Source: Marchantia polymorpha subsp. ruderalis
Taxonomy: Eukaryota > Streptophyta > Marchantiopsida > Marchantiales > Marchantiaceae
NCBI GenBank assembly: GCA_037833965.1
Contig: AP031352.1
Coordinates: 4,878,501-4,942,500, forward strand
Direction: 5' to 3'
Length of the DNA stretch: 64,000 bases
Positions 27,377 to 37,903 of this stretch are shown piece by piece. The position numbers and the translations under genes are program-made. The notes beneath the pieces are model-generated. The model made no database searches, was not told the origin of the DNA, and worked only from the letters and a program-made list of their open reading frames with translations. Positions within the stretch are counted from its first letter, which is position 1, and each line of letters begins with the position of its first letter.

Positions 27377-29399
27377 CATTTGAGTTGAGATTCGTAGTCA
27401 ACCTTCTCATGGGTCAGATAGCCACAAAGGAGGGGCCTGTCTGGAGCCACGAAGGGTAGACAAGATAATTTGACAATTTGCCTCGTTGTACATCGACAAG
27501 AAACGGATTGCAACAATACACGTTCATTTGGTATACACTGTTTACTTCAACGTCGTTGAATTACGGAAAAACCCCTTGAAGCATCTGCACCAAATATCGA
27601 CACGATATGCCTGATCACCAAATATGTGACGAAAACCACAGCGAAGATCACAAGACTTCGCTCGATCAAATCAAGAATTAAAGCCGGAATGTCAATCTAC
27701 AATGATGATTAATAACTACAATCTCATCACTTCGAATTACTGCCGATAGCTTAACGAAGTAATCCTATCCTTTTACTACATCACTCAGTACTCCGCGCCT
27801 CTTTCACCAACTGAAGACAGAAATACGCCAAATTTAATTAGTTATTCAATCTAACTAGCTTACTAGCATACCGGTGTCTCACTGGTAGCCCTGGACCAAT
27901 TTCAAGGTAGACTACACGGGCCATCTGCAGATTGCCTTCAAAGAGTAGCGGAGAACGTCTTCCACCACAACTGCGATAAAACTAGGATAACCTGCCCATT
28001 GATCAGCCAATGATGTGGAGAAATGTACTCGGGGATCCTACGTGGCAACAACAGCAGCCGGTCGAAGGTGGACAAAGTGAGACGACGCGGGCTTTTCTTT
28101 TCGCAGGCGTGCTCTTTGTCAAGTCATTCGCTCCCTAGACAACTGTGCCTCATCCTCTCCTATCTGGCAACTTGGTTCTTCTAGAACTGTGATGAGAAGG
28201 CCTTGGGCGTATGCATACTCTGCGCAGTTCGGTGATGGATTTTGTCAGTTTTTGCTGTCGGAATTTGTTTGCAACATTCCAAATACATACGCTGATCAGA
28301 GTGGACTGTGAGAATTCGTTGGGATAAGTTCGCGCACTTGACCCGGAGCGGTAGTGGTCACTGTACTATACCTGAGTCTCTTTGACTTCTGATCGGTGAG
28401 TCAAACCGATATTTGTGCCAAAAATCTAGTGCGCGAGTTACCATCTCGCGCGCTAGATCGGTTCTTCCGTCTAGGTGCTTAAGAATACTCTTATCTACCT
28501 AGCTCCATGACCGCAGCTGTCAAATGCTGGTGCGGATCGTCTTCTGAATTGATCGTTCAGAATGAACGAAAGTCTGAATTCAAGCTCAAGGCAATTGCGT
28601 AATTGAAACATCGACACGTTGAGTAACTTATTGGACCATGTATCGAAAGATCGAATTCATTACCAATTAGCACATTAGTCCTTACATCCAGCGTGTAACT
28701 TTTGGTTGGCAATGACATGTAAAGGCAGTACTAGTTCGAGAGATCGACTCATCACTTTTCTTTAGGGTGAAGTTCAAAGAGAGGAAGTGGATCACAAAAT
28801 CTGGTTAAAAAACTTTCTCTCCTGACATTTAGTCGAGGATTTTGTAACTTCAGCCCAAAGCAACTGCCACTGTCAAGGATGTGCTTCGCTCAATATGTCA
28901 TAATTCTTATTCGCGCTGGTTGGAGTATGTGATTTATTGCGTGTGTGGTAGTGGTATTCAATGGATGGCACAGTAAATCCATAAGATGCAGAGACCACTT
29001 ATAAACTTGTTATTGTACCGCATATGCAGAGGAGAGGATAGGATATAAGCACGATGTTGTCTGACCAAGAAATATATAAGCATCTTGAATACAGGACAGA
29101 CCCCACCTTTTTAAAAGGCGACAGGGAAGATAAGGAAGTTTTCTAGAGGGAGGGGTGGGGTGGGGGTTTCTAGGCTAAGATCTTTGATCAAGGAGAGAGG
29201 GCAGGTGAAGAGCATTCATGTCCCCATGGGTTCGTTGATTTGTGTGTGCCGAGGGTTTCACAGGAATAAATGCCGAAATCACGTGATAAATGCAAGAGTA
29301 GTAGAAAGGTTTCATAGAAATCAAAGTCATAGGTAGATACAGTAAAGCTGGGAATAGAGATCATGAGCCACCGGATCCGACTTCCGAAAACGCTCTTGC
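27377..29399. other. intergenic DNA, no gene recognised
   Basis: This stretch has mixed composition without a recognisable protein or exon series. A hairpin lies at 28424-28458 (14-bp arms, one mismatch, 7-base loop, core GCGCGAG). Purine- and G-rich runs occur near 29140-29170. Confidence 0.5.
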
Positions 29400-31540
29400 T
29401 GGAACCAAGGGAATGTTTGAACGACGAAAACACTCGGGGACGGATGAGCTATGTCGTAGACAAGGTTTGTAGGCAAGAGTGTAGCCGGACTGAAAAAGCT
29501 GCCACACATTCTCATACTGTAGTGCTCGCACGAGCGATAAGGCGTACGTGGCCAGCCGAGAATCCGAAAGGTTGTGGAGCACTCGGGCCTCGCTTGAGCT
29601 AGCTAGATACACTTGGGACGTTCTACAACATCAGCTTCTGCGTTCCCTCCGTCCCAAAAGCTCGCACATTGGCGAAGTATGGAATGTAGGACACGCGACT
29701 GGAGGTTTCAGGCGTCTCTCTCTAATCACTCGCTCACCGTGTAGGCCTCTGGCTACCGTAGTAGGCCAGACACAGACATTTGGGCCGTACGTGACACTGC
29801 GAACATTCTCCACACAATACATGTCTCTACCGTTACCGATCGGCGAGCGGGACGTATTGCTGCTGCTGCTGCTGCTGCTGCGGGCTGCCAGTCTTCTCAC
29901 GAGGCGAACAGGAGAACCGACCGTATGAACGCGTAGAGCATTCCACTCCTCGAGCGAAGTCTGCAGGCTGCACTCATCGAAGCCTCCTGCACATAATGCG
30001 GTCGCGCAAGGACCGTAGACTGGCCATGCTCACAGACCGACCGTCAATCCGTAGATCGCCTTCGTTCCAGAGTCGCTCTCATCTCTCTCGATCGGCCCCA
30101 TCGCGTCGCCCTCCGTGTACAGACGACCTGGACACGGAATGTATCGGAGGCCTACGCGGGACGAGCTGGGGAGCAAGACAACACCTATGGCGCTGCGGCC
30201 AATCAAAATCGCGCGAAAGATTGAGTCCTGCGGGGTGGCCATGGACATCGATGGCGATCCCAGAACATGGGAGCGTTCCCCGAGGCACAACGCCCTCGTC
30301 CCACTGTTCGTTCGGTGGGCTCAGGGCTGACCGACTCTCGCCCCGCTCGCATCCAAAATGTCGCCTGACTCCGGAATCTGGACTTTCCTGCCAATCTGCA
30401 CTCTCTGCAGAGCGACCAATCGCCGCGCGATCTATCACGGCCAGCGTCGCCCCCGAGCCCCGTCCTTCCGCATGTCGAGTCCACCCTCGGGCCTGTTCCG
30501 CGAGTTGAGGCCAGAGCCCTTGTAAGAGACAATCATACCAGCGCTCCAGAGCCCAGAGAGCGCAGACCATTCACGCCCCCACAGATGGCAGTTCACCTAA
30601 ACCCCCAGCCTCATGCTCTTTCAACCGCCGGAACGCCCTGAGGGCCCTGAAGGCGATAGACAAGGATCCTTGACTCCTCACGCTGTCACGCTGCGTCTCA
30701 ATTTCTCATACCCTCTGCAAATCGTGGGGTGGGCTGCTCATCACGGGGTTTCAGACCAGGCCTGCAAAGTCGTGGACGTCACCGCATCCGGTCTGCGTAT
30801 GGGCCCGCAGAAAGAGACGTGAAGGACTGTCTCGCCCGAAGAGCTGACCGCGAAACACACCAATTTAATCGACAGCCAAGCGAGATCGTTGCTCAATCCG
30901 AGCTGTGCCGATCGAATCGTACGAGTTCGTTTTATCCATTTCCATGTTGGCTCATTTCGAACGAGCATGAAATGGGAATGAAGTTCACCCCGACCGACAA
31001 ACTCTTTCCTGTCGAGGTGGTTTCGAGACCTCATACCTGGAAGCAGACTTCCGAAGCAAAGATCCTGAATTTACCACTTGCGATGAATTGCGCTGCATAC
31101 GAAATTGGAGCGTGAATGCCCTCGCACCTTGCCTGGAAAATCCTCGACCCGGGCCATACGCCACCAACATTTTGGGGCCGAATTGCAAGGCACAGTACAG
31201 TACGGTCAAGGACTGCCCTGTGCAGGAAGGATGGGCTTGGCGTCAAGTTACTCGAGTAGCGAAAGAGCAAAGAGGTCTAGGGGAACTTGGGGGAGTGAGC
31301 AGAGGAGTACGGGGGCATGGCGCAGTGGCAGACTGGCAGGGCAATGGCAAGTGCAAGAGCAGTCCGTTGCTAATGATGGAAGGGGGTGAAATCAGGCTCC
31401 TTGGTTCACTCGATGGCACTCAGAAAAAGCACCCCCGCGTACCCAAAATCAATCCATACGTCTTCCTTTCAGGAGTGAGCACTGCTCTTTCCTCCTTTGG
31501 CAGCTTTGGGGGTCTCATTATTTCACAATAACTTCTGTAA
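29400..31540. other. GC-rich block with overlapping open frames, unassigned
   Basis: About 2 kb is clearly richer in GC than the DNA on both sides. Open frames of 100-170 codons overlap on both strands (for example 29996-30508 plus and 30079-30570 minus), which usually means stops are rare because of composition. None shows a domain I know. A (TGC)8 run lies at 29858-29881. It may be the first exon and promoter of an unrecognised gene, a non-coding transcript, or a GC-rich repeat. Confidence 0.4.
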
Positions 31541-32299
31541 ATGAGTATCGTATATTTCTGTATTAATGAAAGCCGATATTGGAACTTTATTAATTTACAT
31601 TTCGCTGAAAAGTTACATCCCCTTAATAAAGTTGAGCCAGTGAAGATATTCTGCACAAATATTTCTCTTCTTGGGAGTACTGTACTGTGGTAGTTCGTTG
31701 AGAGCATAACGACTGTGACGTATCGTCCTTCCTGTGGTACTTGCATTGAGCAGATTTATCATCTGATTCATGTCTTACATTCTTGCAGTGTACCTTGGAG
31801 CTTATCAAAGGTCAATGAAAATTCTTTATTGCGTTCGCAGAGAACAACTATACTGTGGTAACACTTCCAACTAATGCTGATCAGAGCAGTAAGTACAGCG
31901 CACAGGGTATAAGATCAGACTTTCGTCAGGATATTTGTCGTGTCATTCATATGGCAAAGGACAGAATAGAAGGAGGATAGTAAAGAGCCCATAGTGGAGT
32001 ACAAGATAGATAAATGAATAGTTTAAAAGACTTGTCTAGTATCTAGGTTTATCTACTTTTTAAGTAATAAACGAGGGTTGGGAGCTGACATTCAATGGCA
32101 AGAGAATATCATACACATGGATTACATGTCCACTTTCAGTAACCTCTTACTCTCTATGACATGTTCACGAATCGCCTGAAGCTAGAATTAATTTTTGCTT
32201 TCAGTGTCATATCGAAAGGTGTACTAGGATACACCCACGTGTGATTAGAAAAAAGGAAAACAAATATCTTCATGTTAAGAATGAAGGGCAGTTTGGTGA

Positions 32300-32335
32300 A
32301 AATATTCCTATTTACTATTGTAAATAGGAATATTT
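32300..32335. repeat. perfect hairpin, 16-bp arms
   Basis: Bases 32300-32315 and 32320-32335 are exact reverse complements around the loop TATT. The arms are AT-rich (core TATTCCTATTTAC). No function is evident. Confidence 0.8.
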
Positions 32336-32589
32336 GATTTTTTATCACGCAAATATGACAAAGAAGATTGTTTACGAAAAAACAACAACGAAGACCAAGA
32401 AAATTCCAGTACTCTTGCACAGGAAAGAACATACTAAAAATCACTCGTATATCTGCCTATAAATTTCTGTTTTTTCTAAGAAATGACAGCGCAGTAAGTA
32501 CACCATGGCCGTAAAATACATCACGCATTTCTACTGGGAGTTGAATCGTGGTAATGATGATGACATATCCAGTATTATTTACACAGAGC

Positions 32590-32592
<3 letters not shown>

Positions 32593-32626
<34 letters not shown>
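32593..32626. repeat. (TA)17 microsatellite
   Basis: An uninterrupted TA dinucleotide run of 34 bases in intergenic DNA. Confidence 0.9.
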
Positions 32627-32628
<2 letters not shown>

Positions 32629-34732
32629 TAGGATATGTATACGCGTTTGGATAGCATTGCAGTAATGAGTAACTCTAATGTGAACCATCTATTTCATGGT
32701 GTATTATGCACTTCATTTAATTCTTCAACAAACCAGCTCGGTCTACTCAAAGAATGGACTTTCACCTCACTATTTCATTCCAAATATCAGTGTAATCTCA
32801 TCCAATTATGCTTTACCGATATAAAAAAACTGTCCGAACAATGAATACTTAACCAAAAATACGCGTGATTTTAGCGACATACAGAGTAGTAATTAGAGCA
32901 AACATGGATAGGCAACTGGTTATCTCCTAATTAAATCAAAGTCTAACAAAGTTTCAGGAACGTTAATTCTCTTAAAGAATATTCTAGCCGAATTTTGTCA
33001 AGTTGAATCAACTTCCTTTCATTCCGTCAACTAGAAAACCCTTTCCTAAAACATGATTGGATGAATGTGATCCAGAGAAGTAATGAATGAAACCGTTAGA
33101 TATGAAACAAATTTCAATAACTCATCCCACATGAAAGCATTTTGTTAAATTGATTTCTTATTGGATGCAAACCAGATTGTGAGATTCACGATATTCGTAC
33201 CCGTTTCCTGCTAGCAATTGACCCATAACTAGTATATTCTCCAATCTTATGAAAATGATGTCACATCATGTGATTGATATGGGGAGAGGTAACCAGGGCG
33301 ACAAGTAAATATCGTAGGGTACTGCACATTAATACGCACCAGCGTTCAGCGCTGCCTTTATTCCCAGCGTAGAGCAGGAATGTGCTCCGAATGCAAGTTT
33401 TTCAGATATATGAAGTTGCACAATTCTTCCACGATCGACTTCTGCTATGATCAAAACTAAGGTTATCGATCAATCCATTTGGAAACCTGAGGTGCTAATA
33501 ATATATAAATATTTCAGTATGTAAACTTGATACTTCGAATGGCCGGTTATATCAGCATTAAGTCAAAACTATTTTAAGTAGCTATCTGCGCTTTTATTTG
33601 AAACATTTATCAAAAGTTTTGAAATGTCATATTCACGAATTTGATTCAATAATCATTGCAAAATTGATTTATCTATCATATAATTCAAGAATAAATATAT
33701 CTAATCAAAAGGCAATATAAAATACTTCAAAAAAATTTGAATAAAAACTCAGGATATGTTTTAATGTATTTATGTTGTAACTTCATGCCATAACCTAATC
33801 AAGTTATTCTTATGGAATTTTCAACTCAACTATTATACATGTGTAGCACAAAGAGTTAAACAAGAAAATATGTGATCCATCATTGCAGAGGAAATTACTT
33901 GATGAGACCCCATTGAAACACAAATTGATTGATGTGACTCATCAAGTTTCATTTTACCCGATGAGGTTCCAGAGACGCAAGTGCGAAGACAAATTTCAAC
34001 ACTAACCTTGGATTTCAAAGGATGTTGGGCTTACAAGAGAGCATTCAAGAGCATAGAGGTTCGAATTATGTCTTCTTTTGTTTGAAAATAATTGATCCTC
34101 ATGAACCTAGTCACCAGTACTTGAAAGCTACGAGTTGCTCTACGCACTTAATTGAATTACTCATTGATGAGCTCGTTGTCTGTTCAACAGTCCACACACA
34201 TCAGTTGCAATCAAAAAAGCCACAACAATTTGCACAACAAAAGTTCTAGTTGCAATCATCTTTGAGAAATCACAACATAAGCATAACACGACGTAAGTTC
34301 TTTGTTCAACTTGGAGTTGGGCTTTGAGACGAATCATTCTTGAATCAAATGTATTCCTGCATTTTGCAAATTTGAATAGAATTTGAGTACATCAGATTGA
34401 AATCCACTCCAATGATAGTGCTAGTATCTTAATGTCATAAGCGAAGTTGGTCATAAAAGTAAAAAGCGAGTATTTATAATAAACTTGATGATAGTGTCCC
34501 GTCTGTGTTACAATGGGATTCCATCAATAAAATTCCTCATCATTGTAAAGAACAACGTATGTTTTACTCAAAGATCTATTAGTTTATATCACCGAGTACT
34601 TTGGACAAAAGTACTCTGTGTATAAAAGTACTCGATGCACAAAAGTACAAATGTTAAATAAAGATAAAACATACCATATAACATAAAAAATATTATAACT
34701 TAAGAGTTTACATATCTTAATCATATCTTAAT

Positions 34733-36811
34733 CAGGGGCGTCTACTGCGTCCGAGCGGGGTTGTAAAACCCCTTCTTTCGTAAAGCCAAATAAGGAAAAT
34801 CGTCAAGCCATTTTCGCGCACTCCTTGACGAAAGGAGGCACGTAGTGCAAAGACCTGAGGGAGAGGTGCGTAGCACTCAACCAGAGGGATAACACTTTAC
34901 ATTATCTAAAACCTTAGAAGCATAAAAGAGAAAACCAAAAGAAGAAAACGAGCACGTTTGCCGTATAATGGAATTCATTGATGGCGCTTTGAAAGATGCT
35001 TTGGGCCCTGAAACTTCAAAGTTTATAAGTGGTGAGAAAATTCGACGAATTCGTCGTATCGGTGCACAAGCTCTTATACCCAGAGTCCAAGGTTGAGCGA
35101 AAAGAATCCACGGGTCCAGGCCCGGAAAGGGACGCCTCCACGAACTCAAACGGCTCGCAACTCCAGTCTCCACTTATTGCTATGAACTTTCAATCTTATA
35201 ATTGAACATCTCTCCATATGCCTTTTGAGTATGGTGCGCAACAAGGCCAAAGAGACGGGCCGGCCCTACCCTTATCATGGAAGGGATAGCCCTGATGTAG
35301 TGGATTACCTATATCACTAGGGCAAGGCCGCATAGAATGGAGGCTATGCGCGCAACCGAGTAGCTTTGAGGATACTGAAAGTAAGCAAAATTAGGTTTCG
35401 GGTGACCCGATTTATCACAAAATCCCTTCTCTGCCAGACGGTTTATAACTTTCTGCTTCGACAAAATACCACACTCCACCATCATGAAAAGGCTGACGGC
35501 CTTGATAAAATGTCAACGGACCTTGAACTGGTTATGAAACCCCTGAAAGCGCGTTATGCCGCACTCTGCGCCACGCCCCGGGGCCGTCTTAGGCTTCTAA
35601 GAACCAATAACACGTAAACTATGTAAAACTAAAGCAAATCAATATACAAAAAACACAGTCCGACAAAACTTTGGTAAATTGCCCTGGACAACCGCCATCC
35701 TGTTCAGCAAATTGAATTTGTTTTTTCTTAACCAAGCCCCTAATAGATATCGAAGTCATGATGGACTTCGTGTAGCGTCTTTTTTCTTACACCAGACTGG
35801 GATGAATATTCGTAGATTAGGGTAGCTATCCTCTTAGCACTATCGAGTCTTAGACCCCGAAGGAATACATGGGTCGTAGATGCCGAAGGGCTTTCCGGAA
35901 GGGCAGCACGAAGCCAATACATAGGCTTGGCTGCTCCGCACCTTAAGGCTTGTGGGGCGGGCCTCAATCCAAACCCCATGGTCCAAGGGACGCGAGACTA
36001 TAGGGAGAGGTGCTACGCACTTTGGGTGTACGAAGGATCCGAAGGTGCGTAAGCACTTTCCAGACCCACAAAGTTCAGCGCGGGCCGGAGAAAGTTATAG
36101 TTGAATAGGACGCCAAAATAGGGAAGTCGGAAGGTAAGGTCGCCCGGCGTGCTTACAAAAAGGTCCAGGATTCTTACAATAAGGCCGGGAAGGGCTACAG
36201 CAGGCTTGCAGGGTCCGTATAGATAAATGATTGAGGGGGAGCACCTTAGACAACAAGAGAATCCGTTATTTCCCGACGCGCTTAAAGGCGCAACTCCTAG
36301 CGCACCTTCAATTTACGAAGAGTACTGCCGCTTAAGTTTGCTTCTTCGGCAGTTAGTTGATTTTATATAATTCTTGGAATGGCTTTACAGTTGGAATATA
36401 GATTTTGTCGCGAAACAGAAAGCTTTTATGCGTTTCGCTTATCGCACCGTAGATATTTATGCTATGGTTTGAATGGTAAACAAAAACAATTAATAAAAAA
36501 TACGAATTATTAGATATGGCTAAAACTAAACAAATCAAGAATTTTACTTTTCATTTTGGACCTCAACATCCTGCTGCTCATGGTGTTTTACGATTAGTAA
36601 TGGAAATCAATGGAGAAATGGTAGAACGCGCGGAACCGCATATTGGATTACTCCATAGAGGCACAGAAAAATGAATTGAGTATAAAACGTATCTTCAAGC
36701 TTTACCTTATTTTGATCGTTTAGATTATGTTTCTATGATGGCCCAAGAACATGCTTATTCTTTAGTTGTAGAGAGACTTTGTAATTGTGAGGTACCTTTA
36801 CGAGCTCAGTA
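34733..36811 (+). other. nuclear insertion of mitochondrial DNA (NUMT), about 2.1 kb
   Basis: A block of higher GC and different texture sits abruptly inside AT-rich nuclear DNA. Its right part is the 5' end of mitochondrial nad7; the rest has the look of bryophyte mitochondrial spacer (many GC-rich short palindromes, CGAAGG and GGGCC runs). The right edge is sharp: the nad7 reading stops agreeing after codon 98 and AT-rich DNA starts at once. The left edge, where GGGGCG replaces AT-rich DNA near 34733, is approximate. No other mitochondrial gene was identified in it. Confidence 0.75.
36516..36809 (+). pseudogene. nad7: nad7 5' fragment (NADH dehydrogenase subunit 7), mitochondrial origin
   Basis: The reading starts at ATG 36516 and gives [19 protein letters not shown], then the conserved [16 protein letters not shown] and [12 protein letters not shown], and runs to codon 98 (EVPLRAQ) of a protein that is about 394 residues long in plants. 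One in-frame TGA stands at codon 53, where homologues have Leu. The remaining three quarters are absent. The fragment has no intron at nucleotide positions 140 and 209, unlike mosses and vascular plants as I recall. Because nad7 is already a pseudogene in the Marchantia mitochondrion, the stop may predate the transfer. It cannot make a working complex I subunit here. Confidence 0.9.
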
Positions 36812-37641
36812 ATTATTATTATTATTTATAAAAAAAAATTTGCCTTGTATTTTGAATGTATGATAGCATTTCAGTTTTCAAAAATAATAATTATCACATT
36901 TAGAGCAGCCAATATTTGTCTTTGACTCTTCTTAATTATTCATTATGATATATTTTTCCATTAATATAGTAAGTGATTTTTGAAATTTTAAATATATAAG
37001 TGAGTATTTTTAAATTTAAAATTTGAATCTTCTTTATTTTGTAACACGTTAATTGAAATTTGAATGGTTCAATTGGCCATATGACTTTCAACTTTGTGCA
37101 AGGATACATTCTTTCAAAATAACTGTAAATTTATTGTTTACTACATCATTGAAGGATTTTTTTTCTTATAGATTATAAAATACGCAAATTTTAAAGATGT
37201 GAAAATCTTTCATATGAATGTATTGTGAAACTAATGATTATAAGATATTATAAAATATGAGACATATCTGACACGGTATACGTATTTTATTCTAATTAGT
37301 TTAATCATTCAAAACATTATGTTCATTTTTCAAGAAAAATTCAAATTTTGAGAATGTTGAATTTTCCTTGAAAATTCTCAAAAGTTAATTTCACAACATT
37401 AACTAATGAACATTATTGCAACCAAAAATTTGGCAGATCAGCCTGATCTCAATCTCGCTTAAAAAATTGCTACAATATCAATTCATTTAAACTCTAGAAA
37501 AATGAAGTAAACTAAATCCAGCTACTTCTTTTTATCTTGTTTTTAAGACAATTTCATTAAAATTTAAATTTATATAAAATCCATAAATCATGAATTATCT
37601 AATGACATCTTTATACTTAAGCAAAATATTCATATTTTATT
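36812..37641. other. AT-rich DNA, no gene recognised
   Basis: Highly AT-rich sequence lies between the mitochondrial insertion and the solo LTR. It begins with an ATT/TTA run directly at the insertion junction. No coding signal is seen. Confidence 0.6.
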
Positions 37642-37646
37642 GCATT

Positions 37647-37898
37647 TGTTGAGGTTAACTCCGGTTAAGGGGTAACCTCAGGCTCTAGCTATTTATAGTT
37701 ATGTGTGTTGCTGGCTTTGGGTATAAATATACCCCCAAAGCCAAGGCTTCTCTGAGGAGCTGAAGTATTGTGTATTCACTTGTCAGTAAACCTGTTCAGT
37801 GTTCCAGCCGTGGACGTAACACTCGAGGGTGAACCACGTTATATGAGTGTCTTGTGTCTTTGTACTTGGCTTGAATGATTCTTGGTTTTACGTTAACA
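37647..37898 (+). mobile_element. solo LTR with 5-bp target-site duplication
   Basis: A 252-bp sequence begins TGTTGAGG and ends GTTAACA, as LTRs do. It is flanked on both sides by GCATT (37642-37646 and 37899-37903), a perfect 5-bp target-site duplication. Near its start GAGGTTA and its inverse GTAACCTC form a small dyad, and a TATA-like TATAAATATA lies near 37721. No internal region is present, so it is the product of LTR-LTR recombination. The short LTR and TGTTGAGG start suggest Ty1/copia, but the family is inference. The intact duplication suggests moderate age at most. Confidence 0.8.
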
Positions 37899-37903
37899 GC
37901 ATT

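Larger units (their letters stand above)
31541..34732. other. AT-rich intergenic DNA with short repeats
   Basis: No gene is recognised. It contains a perfect hairpin with 16-bp arms and a 4-base loop (32300-32335), a (TA)17 microsatellite (32593-32626), and several close copies of AAAAGTACT near 34605-34650 just before the mitochondrial insertion. Confidence 0.55.

Noticed and set aside
29996-30570. Open frames of 163-170 codons on both strands in the GC-rich block
   Set aside because: Both strands are open over the same bases and neither product resembles a known protein; kept as an unassigned island only.
34877-35173. Minus-strand open frame of 98 codons inside the mitochondrial insertion
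   Set aside because: It lies in mitochondrial-like spacer and matches no mitochondrial protein I know.
35740-35979. Minus-strand open frame of 79 codons inside the mitochondrial insertion
   Set aside because: No recognisable product; likely a chance frame in spacer DNA.
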